Positions 42,481-55,700 of a DNA stretch of 64,000 bases are shown piece by piece (the stretch's first letter is position 1; the number at the start of each line of letters is the position of its first letter). The notes beneath the pieces are model-generated. The model was not told where the DNA came from. It saw only the letters and a list, made by a program, of their open reading frames with translations, and made no database searches. A program made the position numbers and the translations under genes. The stretch is from Dermanyssus gallinae (Eukaryota; Arthropoda; Arachnida; Mesostigmata; Dermanyssidae). Location of the stretch: assembly GCA_003439945.1 (NCBI GenBank), contig QVRM01001369.1, forward strand, positions 1,164,501 to 1,228,500. Direction: 5' to 3'.

Positions 42481-43251
42481 AATCTGTGATTTTTCACGAC
42501 GGATGCTCCCATATACTTCATATATGCGGTACTATGTTTTTTTAAAGAAGGGTGTTTGATTATCTGTAAGCATTTTCAAGTCCTGCACCGTGCTTAACAA
42601 CTCGTTACAGCTTAGGCGACGAGCGAATCGGACTACGCTAGAGTTAGATCGTTATTTGCATTATATTCACGATAAAAAATCTCCTTAAACGGAAAATTTT
42701 GTTTGAAATATGCTGCAATGCATCGACTATTGGAATACCTGTTTGTAGTTTCATATTAGCACTCGAATCTTTCTTGCGAACGGGCGTTACAACACTAGAC
42801 CTGAGACGAATAGGACATCACGAATGTAAACTTATTAAAAACGACTCAGCGATGAGGAGTTCAAACGTCTGGAAACATTTTTGAAGCACAAATGCAAAGA
42901 CATTTAGAATCTTCAAGTTGGTGTTAGACAAACACCAGAACTACGTCCAAGGCGGGCCTTTTAAGCAATTATCGACCCGATCAAGTAAAGTCACTGAATA
43001 ACTTAATATTTCAAATAAAAGAGGCATCATACATGCTACTTAAGTATTGGCACCTCCTGAATAAAACGCCCCAGTCAATAAGAGATAAGAAGCACTGTAA
43101 TACATGTCACTTTATCAAAAACTAAGCGTTAAAGGAATGGCGGAAAAAGAATTATTTTAACAACTACTTGATATCTGAATCAAAATGTATAATATCATAT
43201 AAATTAATAGGGACAAGATTAAACAGATTGGGATGCTAAAACTGCATTGTC

Positions 43252-43255
<4 letters not shown>

Positions 43256-43327
<72 letters not shown>
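43256..43327. repeat. (TA)n microsatellite
   Basis: A 72-bp nearly pure TA tract. Confidence 0.95.
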
Positions 43328-43330
<3 letters not shown>

Positions 43331-43837
43331 ACAACATTCAGAATCATTAAAGTAGAGCAGTTACAAAAAAAAAGAAAGACGTTCCAGGTCGCGTTCAGGT
43401 GTCGTCGTTAACGGCACTTAGGTGAAATGCCACCCCAGGAACTCTGAGCTGAATCCTGTGAATCAAACAACGGCGGTTGTGTCAGAGTATCAGATGGCTT
43501 TAAACCGTAAGTAACGTGCCAAAGAAGGAGGCAGACATGAACTTGGCACTCAGACACGTCTACCAATAGCGTTAACGGAGGGTGTTCTGTTTCACCAACA
43601 AAACGCTCGCCACGATGCAAGTAAAGCAGCCGTGTTAAATGCACGGATAATTCAATGGAATTCACATGACCATCTGCATAGTTGCTTCTAGTAGCACCAT
43701 ATAACCATTTACTTTTAGACTTATGAAGAAGTTTTGCGATGTGTAGGAAATTCAGTGCATCAATAATTTAACGACACAGTTAACTGTAAGGCGTAAATTT
43801 CTCAACAACAGCACCGGATAGGGTAATCAGCCATAGC

Positions 43838-44125
43838 GCGGCACAAACTGACACAATCAAACGAACGCAAATCTTTCGGCCAACCGCCGTGAACCAGATG
43901 TATGCAAAAGTTGATGGCTGCCTAAGCACCTATTCAGTGTCTCGTCTTTTCTTGAGCTAAACCAATCATCAAAAACACGGCACAAAATGACACAACCAGT
44001 GACACGATCGCACATTACCTTTCTACCAATTATCGGGAGCCAGATATCAGTAAAAGGTTGATGACCACTTGAGTACCTCTTCAATAGTGTCCCGCGTTTT
44101 CGTGAACGATACCAATCATTATCAG
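43838..44125 (-). repeat. Diverged tandem duplication, about 145-bp unit
   Basis: Two units in direct orientation (about 43838-43980 and 43981-44125) share GGCACAAA.TGACACAA, TTGATG, TCAATAGTGTC/TTCAGTGTCTC, CGT.TT and CCAATCAT in order. On the minus strand a 121-codon frame runs through both (DWYRSRKRGTLLKRYSSGHQ in one, DDWFSSRKDETLNRCLGSHQ in the other). I recognise no domain. Confidence 0.55.
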
Positions 44126-44249
44126 AGCCTATCGATGTGTTAGGGAATAGAGGCGACGCGAGATGAGTTCTGGTCAGGCAAACGGGCGAACGCACTGTGA
44201 ATAAAGATGCGGCAATGAGCATAGCTTAGGGCGCCTTTGAGTACAATAA

Positions 44250-46200
44250 CAGTAGAGCTGTAGGATTAACAACTTCGCATCGTACGCCCGCAGTGATTTG
44301 GCCCAGAAGTAGTGACCTCCACGTAAAGTCATCGAGATGAGAAAAAACCCGACAGATCCTCCTTTATTGTATTCTAGAACAGGGACATAATAATATATCG
44401 GTGAACAGTAGCGCGTTATTTGAGCTATTATAAACCGATTGCACATCTTTATGTTTATGCGCAATACACCGATGTGTTTATTGCACACATCGGTTGGCAT
44501 GTTCTCACGCAATCATGCAATCAATTGCACAGATTACTTGAGATTGATCAGTGACGAACTCTATAGGTTGTAAACGATTACTCACTTACTTGGGGAGACA
44601 GCTGTAGATTGATGCGAAAAGTACCTTAGTAGTTACCGTGTCAGAATATAAAATTAATTAAACACGCGATTTAATAAGAAATATAAATTCCCAACAAACA
44701 GTTTCCATCAGAGTACTATAGTTTGCATATATATCGAAGATGCGTACACTAAGCTAGAGTATTATTTCAGCCTTATCGATGATTGAAAATAAAACAACTA
44801 GAATCTGAAGGCGTTTTACGATTAGACAACGCTAAACGCATAGCCTTATAAAGGTAAGAAAGAGCTCGTTGACAGAGGTCCTAATATGTGTCGTATCGAA
44901 ATATATTCCACGAGTTATAATACTAGTGATCTTCATCACTTGGTCGATTGGTGTTTTCAAACTGTCAACAGATCTAATGATAAATGTTTAAACTATGTAG
45001 GTCCCGATTACAAGCGAATGCCACTCCATGTACATAATGAGGTGTAACCTCAATAAACGGGTTAATGCGGTATTAAGTCGTAGAATACATACTCGTATAT
45101 ATATACAGTATATCCAAATAAGTTGCACATACAATTACTCCCACTCCCTGTAAGGCAAAATGATCTCTTTATTTAGAAATACGCGTCTGTTTACCGTCTA
45201 AAAAATGATCTAATATAGGCAGGGTTAGTTCGAATTTATTCTTGACATACATTGGCCGATGGTGTCAGCAAAAATCTCGAGAACAGCTCAATCGGCGATT
45301 TAGTTGAGCACTTCAGTCTGGGCCTGTCAGCCCGCAACAGAAGCTCTCACTTCGCTTAATCGAGCTGAATATTTTAAGTAAACGACGAGTGCCAGAGAGG
45401 CTACTTTGAAATGCTAATATTTCATATTCGATAAAAGCAATAATAACAAATGTTGATACAAACACAAATATGTCTTTATTTGTCACGTAAATAGGGGGGG
45501 GGGGTAACATGCAATCATATAGCGTGTTTGATTTCGATTGCCAAATTCACGCGTTTACAATGAAGCTGCGATAATAAAAGACTGGTCCGTCTGACATTTT
45601 GCTTACGTTTAGCATAATTGCTTAAGCCTACCAGGCACACTTAACAATACAAAAAAACAAACAAATCAAATATCGAATGAAAGCTGATTTTCGATATGTG
45701 CTGTACAATTGCAGAGTAGTACAACTGCATTATTAGCTACAATAGCATAGTAGTGCAGTTGCCTTTCATTATTAAAATAGGGTCGACAGAATGTAGAATG
45801 TTCCCCATAGGATTATAGGACACCATGGAATGATTATGAAAATCTCAATTATGCTTACTTATATAATTACTATAGCGCTCATGCATTACCGGACGTATAG
45901 GTTAAATATGCAGGCAACATTTGCCATTGATTTGATTATTATTAGTGTAATAATAATAATAATAGCCACTGCTATATCCATATATACATGCATACGTTAT
46001 CACTCAAAACCTAATTTATGCTTATGTCAGTAAAAATATTTGGTCATTCAAATGGCGAAGACCGATTTTACGTCGGTGGTTTGGCGTCACGAAAGCGGCA
46101 CCACAGGAGCGGAAATTGGAACCAGAGTTCATACTTTCTCTCTCCTGTAATCCGATGATCCATTCTATATCTAAACAAAAAAACTTTCCAATGGGCTAAG
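44250..46200. other. No gene seen
   Basis: AT-rich DNA. An 11-G run lies at 45494-45504. No feature is supportable. Confidence 0.4.
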
Positions 46201-46214
46201 CTTTTAAGAAGTCA

Positions 46215-46670
46215 AAAAATGGAGGAGCAACGAATCTGCATCGAATTCTGAGTAAAAACCAAATCATGTGTTTCAAAATTTCAAACTGCTTATGCTGATC
46301 AAGCAGTGTTCCGAAACACTGTGCGTACGTGGTACGTCGATTTCGCGACAGACGTGAATAGACTAAAGATTATCCCCGTTCAAGAAAGGCTTCGATGACA
46401 ATAACAGAAAAAAATAGCATTAAAAAGTTCGTGATATCGTACTCAATAATCACCGAATTACTATCAGGGAGATAGCTGAAGAATTGAAGATCACTTCTGG
46501 CTTAGTCCTCTCAGTGGTGCTTCCAAGAAGATCGTCGATCGAATAAATTCAGACAGAACAGATCCAACACCAAGGGTCTTTTGACTGTTTTTCCGCTACA
46601 ACTGAATCATCGTCCAGTAACTTGTGTCACCTGGTTGTACGATAAATAAGGAATACTATCACGTTCAAGA
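46215..46670 (+). mobile_element. Mariner transposase relic
   Basis: The plus strand near 46220 reads MEEQRICIEF, then frame-shifted FQTAYADQAVFRNTVRTWYV and, after stops, NNHRITIREIAEELKITSG. This is the N-terminal helix-turn-helix module of mariner transposases (M-E-x-R-x-x-I-x-F, T-V-F-x-W-x-x-x-F, R-x-T-I-R-E-I-A-E). From 46570 a piece resembling the later part (TTESSS..VTC, NKEYY-like) follows at once, so the middle is deleted. Many frameshifts. Confidence 0.7.
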
Positions 46671-46803
46671 GTATTTCGGATTATTTAATGAAAACTTATA
46701 AATTAAAAATAAATTTAACCAACTCGATTTCGAACGATACGTTAAATTTTTTTTCGAAGAGTGGAAAAAGGGTGACACAAATGCATTGCAGCAGGCGGAA
46801 GCT

Positions 46804-46840
<37 letters not shown>

Positions 46841-47441
46841 CGGGAACAAAAATGTCCCTATACATGAAGGGAACAAAACCACTTTGGAAGATTAAATAAA
46901 TATTCCTTCTTTTCTACTTATGTCTCAGAGCCGATTCTAACAATGGAAAACAGTTACTAGTGATTAACGACTGGAAAGACAGTGACATTCAGTAGAACCA
47001 ACTAGCAAGTCTGTAAGCATCCTCCTCGTTGTGTTACCTTAATTCATGTTCTTTGCTGAAGATTGTTCCAGATATTTATTGCTCTATTTTAAGCAATCAA
47101 ATATATGTATGATACTGTGATATATATGGTTCGCGTTAAGGGACTATTTCTCTTATAATCTGGACTACTATGATCATCAACATTTGTATTGTTGTTTGCG
47201 ACTTAAGGCGCTTTACGATACACGTTTCTTAATTGTTTCATACTCATCAATGAGAGAGAAAAAAAAACGTGTCTGTAGCTCTGTAACAATGCTTCGCGTT
47301 ACGCGACTTTATTGTCATACGTCTTATGACTGATTTGTGGACCCGACTAAGTAAAAAAAAGTTGTTATTAATATTACGATTACTATTTATATGGTTGTTG
47401 TTGTTGTTGTTGCTTCTGCTGTTCTAATAATCGCTGCTTAC

Positions 47442-47619
47442 GATTTAAGGCGCTGGCGTGAGGTTCCCATGTGGTGTGGTCAGAGGCGAGGCAGCGGCGC
47501 GCGAATAACAGCCGGCCCGCTCTCGTAGATGAAGACGACGACGACGACACTGATACAGATGAAGGCGCTGGCGAAGACAACAACAGAGCCTTCCGCAGAC
47601 CGCCAATCGAGCACATCAT
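47442..47619 (-). CDS. PDPR: PDPR exon 1 candidate (mitochondrial presequence)
   Basis: From ATG 47619 the minus strand encodes MMCSIGGLRKALLLSS, a serine-rich stretch, then RAGRLLFARRCLASDHTTWE and PHASALN. It leaves in phase 1 at AATC|GTAAGC. The segment is rich in Arg, Ser and Ala with no acidic residue before ASD, and has an R-R-C-L-A-S cleavage-like site, as in matrix presequences. Exon 2 (25807-25957) enters in phase 1 and lacks a start, so the join is in frame and gives a 910-residue protein. A one-in-three phase match and a 21.5-kb intron leave room for another first exon. No transcript evidence is available. Confidence 0.45.
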
Positions 47620-48176
47620 GCTCTCGCGGCTACGGCTCGGATTGACCTGGTGCGGTTACCAACATGAGCTTCACTACCACCATCACCATAACCACCGCCA
47701 CCGCCACCATCTATCTAGTCGACGACATACGCCTATGCACGATCTAGGAACGAGGTACACATACTCACAACAACAGCAACGACAACAACAACACAGATGG
47801 AGCAACACAGACCGGGCCGCGACGAATCCGCTCCTCCACTCCGCGCGCGCGCGCGCGAACAAGCGTGCCCGGTCGCTCACCACAAGCTGGTCTATTTAGA
47901 CGAAGTGAAGATGGCGGAACGTACGAACGTTCGAAGCGCTGAAGGTCCCTGCTTCGCACTACCACAACCACGACCACCACCAACACTTCAGCGTTCTGTA
48001 GCACTAGTTTGTTAAGCTAACCGTTGGGCTAACTGTAGGAGTTCTTTTGCTAGCAGTGTAGCAGCGGCTACATTCGACGGTACTCGACCGCCGCAACAGG
48101 AAGAGCAGCGGCAGCAGCAACAACAACAACAACACCCCGAGTAGCGGCGGGAATATCAGCTAAAAAACAAGTGACA
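47620..48176. promoter_or_regulatory. Candidate bidirectional CpG-rich promoter
   Basis: 557 bp separate two divergent ATG exons that both look like mitochondrial presequences. The interval is CpG-rich, with a (CG)n run at 47841-47858, AAGATGGCGG at 47908-47917 (the YY1-type core common in promoters of housekeeping and mitochondrial genes) and the palindrome CGAACGTTCG next to it. CAA/CAC-rich repeats flank the core. Transcription start sites cannot be placed. Confidence 0.4.
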
Positions 48177-48231
48177 ATGTTGTTGAAAACAGCCATACGA
48201 GCAACGTTGCTAAAAGGGCACTCGCAGGCAG
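48177..48231 (+). CDS. Candidate first exon of an unidentified mitochondrial protein
   Basis: ATG 48177 opens MLLKTAIRATLLKGHSQA and stops at GCAG|GTACGT, a strong donor, in phase 1. The peptide is a typical amphipathic basic presequence (Lys, Arg, Lys, His; no acid). A stop lies just upstream (TGACAATG), so the start is not internal to a longer frame. The remaining exons were not found in this window, so the gene identity is unknown. A chance open stretch cannot be ruled out. Confidence 0.35.
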
Positions 48232-50180
48232 GTACGTATAGTTAAAGGTGGGAAAAAAGATTCGAACGACCGCGGCTACCAGCTAGACGGTCGAAGTTCG
48301 ACGACGAATAGTAATGAAGTAGCTATCCATCGCTCTTTAACACACAGCAAACAGAACTCATGTTTGAGAAAAAACGTTCCTATTGGATGAAACACCGGCG
48401 TTCTAACTAATGCTAAGTAAGTGTTCTAACTAATGCTCGCCTAGCCGAATTACTTTACTGCACAAACAAAGGTCGTTCGTTCGATTCGACCACCGTCAAC
48501 CATGATGACGACAACAACAACAACAACAGCAACAACAACAACCACGACGACAACGACGACGAATTCAATAAGCTCAAATAACCCGCGCCCTTCTGACCCA
48601 CCACCGTGAATGCTTATGCCGCTGTTGCTGCTACTGTCGCTAACGCTGCAGCTATCCTGAGCGTCGTCGCAGTACCGCATGCAGCACGCGACAATACGAA
48701 CGCGGCGCGAGCGTTTCGAACTCCTCTCAAGCTGCTCACCTCAGTCAGCTGGCTGCCACCGTATAGGGAAGAGAAAAGCGTCTCCTTCCCTCCCGCAATC
48801 AGGGGGAGGAGAATACGCCGTGCGCCACCGCATTGGCGGAAAGGGGCATCAAGAAGTAGACGCGACGCCCGGCCGTTCCGTCGCCTGGCTCTTCAAGAAC
48901 ACTACGGCCAGAAGCAGACGATAAGGGCCTCCAAACAGCGGCACTAGAGGAAAGTGGGAACTTACGGGCCATCGCGCTGTCGCGCGTCGGTGATCAGCGG
49001 GAGGCCTTTAGCGGTGTTGACGCCGGGCGACTCGACAACGCTAGCAACGTTCAGTAATACGTTATCAATACAGGAAGCATAATTTAGGCGGTTTGTAATA
49101 CAAGTGTACTGTGTATAATATAAATAAATGTCATCTATTTAGGCCGTTGGTTGCTTTCTGTTTGTTGATTTCTGCTTCATACTGTCCGAAATTGGCTAAC
49201 GCTGTGTCCGGCGAGACAATTCATTATAACGTATCGTCTCGCAGCGTCTGGTTGACGTTACCATCAATTAACTCATAGGATAAACATCGCTCATCATGGA
49301 TGTTTGGGTTCCGGTTAGGCTTGTGGGATGCATGCAGATTTATCTAGTCGAGAAGGGGTCTTGTCACGACTCATCTGCGATTGGGTTATTCTGTTTTGAC
49401 CCTAAGCACACCTTATACAGAAATGTTAACCAATCAAGTAGCCAAACATAAGATTAGGCTTTGTTTACGCTCGACTACGACTATTGCGTACATACTGTTG
49501 CTATATACTTTGTATATAGTAGTAATAATACTACGTACCAGCAATATGACGTAATTTTGTACAACTAATATTGTTATTTTTTATTGATATTAATTTAATG
49601 TATGATCATGATGATGATAGTGCAAATTGTTAGTAATTATTATTGATACCAACGTAAACAGAGTCGCTCACACACCAATCGTGTAATTTGAGTAGAAGAA
49701 ATTGCAACTTTATGATATTACAAAATAGCTAAGTGATCCATGGCAGTCAGTTCATCATCTAACTATGCACTACCTCTGTAAAACCGACTATTCGATGAGG
49801 TGGCTGTGCGGGACATCTTGGTTCCTCCGATGTCGATACGCAGTAAACTAACCGCCCTTACGCGGCTTCTCTCTACCAGCTCAGTTATTTCTAACCAGAA
49901 TTAAATAAGTGTTAGCAAGCGATTATTTTGTCGTGCTTGTCCGTCAAGGTTCCCATCCCCGACACGTGCCGTTCTTAGCCGATTGTTTCGTTTTCAACTC
50001 ATCCTAGGAACACGGTTGATGAGGCATGTCAGCAATTCGCGTCTGCCATGTTATTCGTTGAGAATTGTTTTCTAAACAATTCGCTTTTTATGATGGTATA
50101 GGGGGTATATGTTTAGTTCTATTGCAGTAGGCTCGTTGGCACATATAAGTGTATGCTACGTAGATCTTGACCAGTCATGG
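48232..50180. other. GC-rich margin passing into AT-rich spacer
   Basis: 48450-48960 stays GC-rich with CAACAA/GACGAC repeats and frames on both strands that look like composition artefacts. Past 49100 the DNA is AT-rich and empty as far as I can see. Confidence 0.35.
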
Positions 50181-50181
50181 A

Positions 50182-50217
<36 letters not shown>

Positions 50218-52316
50218 AGACTGGATGGACCCGCGTCTTCGCGTCAGGGGTCGGGCAAGACTACCACTTGGACACGAGTGATAGATGAGGAGTGAGCCAT
50301 CGGTGCCGTGGATTTAAACATTCACATGTATATATTAAATTCCTAAATATTAATATAAAGATAAGTGGACATGCACTAGAATTGATCAACAACCTCAAAA
50401 AAAAAAATATATATATAAACACCCCCAATTCAGGCATGGTTTGCATATATGGGCCGCAAATGCTCGGCTTCCCTCTAGGGTCTTCAGCAAAAGAGAAGTC
50501 GTTTTCTACTTCTCTGAGTATCTCGTAAAGGTAGAGTGTATGCATAGCACTGTTGCTTCCTCTTTTCCCACAATTCAAACACCAGTTGTTGATAGTTTCT
50601 TCCCGACCCGATAGAGGTAGTCTTGAAAGTTGCCACGCTCTGTGCTAACCTGTTTCGCCGTGCCCCTCACAGTACGGCAAAACGGTTTTGCTCACTAACA
50701 TCTTGAGATTTACTTTTCACGGCAGACTTTTAAATGCCTTCATTATAGGAGAAGCTTAAGGCTCCCACCCATGTTCCTGCCATTTCTGTTAGAGGCTACC
50801 TTTTGGTGGTCATCAGTGCTAATCATATTAATACCCTTCCCCGTGTGCATGTGGCCCCCAGGAATCACATGTTTGATGAATATTTCAGAGTGTCAAGGAA
50901 AGGATTTTTCCGGATGTTGCTGTATAGAGCTTGCCCGTTTGCTATGCTCGGAAATGTTGCACTTTGATGGGTCTTTCTAACAACACGTCCATGTGGTGAC
51001 TTAGCACAGGATCTTCTGCAAAAATACCTCATGCTTCACTCATGCTTTAATCGAAAACAAGTAACAAAAACGTCAATGTATAAGAAAAAACTATAGATAA
51101 CTATAGATAATGACTCAAAGCAAGCTCTATAGCAAAGAGAAAGGTTAAGTCCTAGCATGGAATGGTACTGTGCTGGCCCTATAACTGGCTCTGCTGTCAA
51201 GATTTCGCTGCGTCACGTACAGGCTCTGGAGTCACCCTCGCTGGACAGAACACGGTACTAACATACGATAGGAACTTACGCCGTACAGCTTCTTGCGTTT
51301 AAAGAAGCTGGAAAATACGCAGCTACTGCGCCAGGCCGTTGAACTGATACAACAAGTGATAGCAGGTCGAGGCTTGTCAAAGAAACATTGGGACGGTCCA
51401 CGTTCAGAGGGGAGAACGACAGGTAAGCCTTTTGTCTACAGGGGATCGGGGGTAAAATGAAAGCTGTAGCTGGACTAACTCAACAACTATGTTGGCATAC
51501 TTTCTAGGGTGCATGCAGGATGGGGGATTTCATGAAATTTCATTTCTTCGCCCATGCGCGAGGCAAAACGATTGCCTGCCTGCTTTGTGTGCGCGACGAC
51601 TATGAGATCAGTGAAAAGCGGACCCTTAGATCGTTCGATTGGCCATCAAAAAAGTGGTGGGCAATTTGGCTCCATGCCACCTAAGCGAAACCAGCGATGC
51701 TTTGACCAATTAGAGGTCAGCTAGTGGGGCAATATGTACGTGAGTCGCACTTACACGCCCCACATGCGAGAGAGTATTAAAACAAGTTGAAAAAATCGCT
51801 CTGTCCAAAAAGATTTGTGAACGTCGAGTGTGGTGTTGCAGGCGGAACGTCCGAACTGCACCGCTTGTTGTTCGGTCGCTTTTAGCGTCACACGCAGATC
51901 TACTTCGTTCTCACCTTCTGACACGAATTTGATATCCGAGGACTGGTAAAGAATCGGAACCTCTCAGCAACTTGTTGACATAGCAGAACAATAGGTGCAT
52001 ATGCAACGTCTTTAAAGTCGAGGCAGTATTGTTTGACCTTTTACAGTTTTAACTATGCGCCGGCAATGAGAATGGCTGACGATTTATATCCGTAGTAGCA
52101 TCCCTTAGTCAAGTGAATACAAACCATGTTGTTTGAGTAAGGTTTTGGTTTGTAAGCATATCTTCTTTATTGTTCTTCTATGAAAACGACAAAAGTCAAC
52201 AAATTCGTTATATTCGTCGTTGACACAATTGTAGCCGCGAAATGATTCAAATCAGTCATTTGCATTAGGATACAGGGAAACAGTTGTGGGATTCGGGTCC
52301 ACCCATTTCTATATAT

Positions 52317-52352
<36 letters not shown>

Positions 52353-54165
52353 TATCAATGATTATTCAAATCAGCATATTGCTCTATTTTCACATATTCA
52401 TTAGTACCAGTTGATTTCCTTGGAGTTGTAGACGTTCTCTTTTCCCCTCCCCTTTGTATAGCTACATTGTTGTGTCTCTAGAAAATTCGAGAGTCAGTGG
52501 ACGTAGAGGAAGAGAAGGAGGAAGGGGAACCGGCCTTTAAGGTATAGAGGGATGTTCAGCGAACATATTTGCAATGTGCACTTTGTTGTTGGCTCCGGAG
52601 AAAGTCGGGTGGCGGAGAAGACGTCGTGTGAACGACGTGAGACGTCGTAGGTTGCGGAGTATAGCCGCTTGAACGGCAGTTGGCCGATGTTGAAGTTTTC
52701 TTTATTTTTTTAATAAACCTTACGTTGTTGAAAGCCATTGAGGTGTACTCTGTGGGACTCTCTACTACGTAGGCAGAATATAGCATTTTCCGCTTACACA
52801 GTTATGTTGGTTCTCGGCCGTTTGTAATATTGTCAGAATCACAATTTAGCCGTTTCAGCATGATTTTTCCTCAAATGATGACTTCTATTATAGATTTTTT
52901 TTACATGCGTTGTTTTTGACTGGCCATTCCATTGTACACAAAAAATGGTTTCTCGTAAACTCATACTGAACCGAAAGGAAATATATATATATATATATAT
53001 ATTTGCTAACTCATTGACTCGTAGGTCTACATCAGTGAAACACTCCTATAGATCTATTTTTTTAATAGGGTGCAGATAAACTTTAACCGTTTACCCGAAA
53101 ATACGAGCCCGCATATGGCTTTAAAGGGTCAACGGCGGACTGCGTAAAACATGTACAGTTGGACCTTAACAGTGAGCTGCAATGGACCTAATACTACAAG
53201 TCAATAAAAGACTCATGTAAGTGAATTTAAATATATCATTTTTTATCGTTTGTATGGATTAACTGGCTGAATGACCTAGCCGACAATGAAATTGCACCAA
53301 ACAGGAGAATAGATTCGGGGAAAAAGCAAACAAAACCGCGACATGTATACAGCCACCACATTCACTAGAGAAATGCCAGCTATTTTATGTACACCCATTA
53401 TAAAAGGACATGAGCGAATATTTCTGCAAAACTCGGCAAGAACTTGCGGGAAAGTGATTAATTTTGAGCCGGAACTTAATACTCATTAAAAGACTTTCAA
53501 GCTAGATCCGAATAATATATTGTATACGGACAGTAACAAAAGATTAGTGGAAGCAGTATGACGTGAGCCTATCATAAAGGTCATTGCAATGTCTCTTTTT
53601 TAGATGTATATTGTCAAGTTCGTGTTCGAGACAGCGAGCGTAAATTGAAAGAAGTACGCGAAGCGGCTTTTAGGTCAACGGGAAAGCACATAACATTGAT
53701 CGGGTAATAAAGGCGTGAGGCTCTCCGTGGGCTGTCCTATATAAATATATAACCTACAAAGTATGACGATGAAAAATATCGAAACAAGTTCCTGTTAGTC
53801 AAGTATATAAAAACGCCTCTTGCAAATATACAGCAGCAGTAAAGCAGAAAAATGCGTCTGTGTTACAATGAGGTCATCGGTAACTTTTGTTGTCGTTCAG
53901 ATGCAACATCATTTTCATTCCGGGGCTTCAACCATGAAGGCGCCAGCCTCTGCCGAAAGCGCAACTGCTATTGGCACATGATCAGGACTGCAGCCTAAAA
54001 TGATTACCACTAGCGCGGCGTGATTACTCGTACTGAAACAATATCTATTGTATGCATTACGACAACCACAACCACAACTTTTACATCCCTTCTGCGGTAG
54101 CTTTTTAGGTTTTGCCATCATTCCTGACAGATCTGCTTCATCTGCGTCGTTTGAACTTTTGCACA

Positions 54166-54211
<46 letters not shown>

Positions 54212-55125
54212 GGAAACCGGACGCCAGCCTATCCCTGGATGTTGGTTTTAGAAAAAACTATATGCGGCTATAAACACCTCGATCAGGTGTAGCATCCGCT
54301 CCCCCAATGCTGGATTGATTCATGACGGTCTACATCAGTGACGACTGGCATGTTAATTCACCTTATGTTTGTCTGTTTAAATATCTGCTTCTGCAATGAA
54401 TGTTTTTGTTTGCCACCGTGATAACATTTTGGCGCAACCGACTCCACTGAGGTTTGAGCGAGGAACGAATCATAGCCTATGGAGGAAGGGACACGTTTAC
54501 TGTTGTTTACCGCCATAAAGGCGCTGGCTGTTTGAAAGTCGCCTACTTCGAAACTTCCGAAGGAAAATCTGGATAGTGTTGGTCTTCGAGGGAGGACCTC
54601 ATTTATTATCGCGCTGCCCGGTTTAGAGACAATCTCGCAAGGTAGGCGGGTGAGCCTCGGCGGATATGTGTCTAGCTATTTTATGTGATAAAAATATATT
54701 GGACAGAACACAATTTAGCTGGACAAGAGGAAATGTCTTTATTTAAACAGCTCTATTTCTGTCGAAGGCATTTGTTTCACAGTCATAAAATGCTATGAAA
54801 GGCTTAAATATTTGACCACTTTATTCGTGACGTGCTGATTCAAATTCGTTTATTTATTAAATTCATGTATCACCCTTACAGTAGATGTCGGCGTTCCGTC
54901 GTGTTTATTTCCGAAAGTTTTTAATAAACGATGTTTTTTTTCTGTCCCAAACAGTAACGAAGCCTTGAGTGAAAAAAACTGGATACCGGTATCCGGAATA
55001 CTACGCTGTGTCCGCCTTCTGAAAATACTCTTCTGAAAGCGAAGGTTTAGATTGATTCTTCTGTGTGTGTTATTTCTAGTAGTTTTATATTAATAAAAAT
55101 AATCTAAATATATTATCTAAATAAT

Positions 55126-55170
<45 letters not shown>

Positions 55171-55240
55171 TATAAGAATAATATATATATGAATTAAAAG
55201 AATAATATATATATATATATATATATATACGTATGATTCT
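50181..55240. other. Spacer with repeated (TA)n tracts, no gene seen
   Basis: (TA)n tracts lie at about 50183-50214, 52313-52350, 52981-53003, 54171-54206, 55129-55166 and 55205-55229. No recognisable coding exon, RNA gene or element. Confidence 0.4.
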
Positions 55241-55249
55241 TATTGGGTG

Positions 55250-55700
55250 AATCACTGTGCTGTTGGCCTGTTTAGTGTAACGGCGACAACAGTGACGCTT
55301 GACGGGCGACGAGCGCTGCTGAGGCCGCTTCTGTTAGCTGGGCCGGCTCGGCGGTGTTGCCACGACAACGTACGGAGACGCTCCGAACGGCCGATGTAAA
55401 CAGACGTCATCGTCGTCGTCGGCGACTTCGGCACTACCGCTTCGGTCGAACCGCGGTAGTCATTCGACCTTTTTGTTGTTTTTCGCTCTGTTCTTCTCTG
55501 CTGCTGCTGTTGCTGTTGTGGTTGTTGCTTGACGACGTCGCGACGTTCTAATACTGTTGTTGTTGTTGTTGTTGTGTGGCACTCCGTGAGTTGTGTGGTG
55601 TCCGCCCGCTCATACAAATTGGCTCTCCTGTGAAATCGCGGTGAAATCGATAGTCAGGCGACGACGACGACAACAACAACAGCATGGTTTGTACGACTTG
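55250..55700. promoter_or_regulatory. GC-rich, CpG-rich patch (possible promoter or 5'UTR)
   Basis: A sharp rise in GC and CpG between AT-rich flanks, with TTGTTG and CAACAA/GACGAC repeats, as at 47.4-48.5 kb. A 121-codon minus-strand frame (55617-55252) is rich in Thr, Gln and Arg and has no domain. I read it as UTR-like composition rather than a protein. Confidence 0.3.

Noticed and set aside
43408..43680. Minus-strand exon-like frame (HVNSIELSVHLTRLLYLHRG)
   Set aside because: Protein-like composition and a possible acceptor, but no donor in phase and no recognised family.
47471..47899. 142-codon plus-strand frame with acidic and His-rich runs
   Set aside because: Antisense to the PDPR exon 1 candidate and made of CAC/CAA/GAC repeats; no domain.
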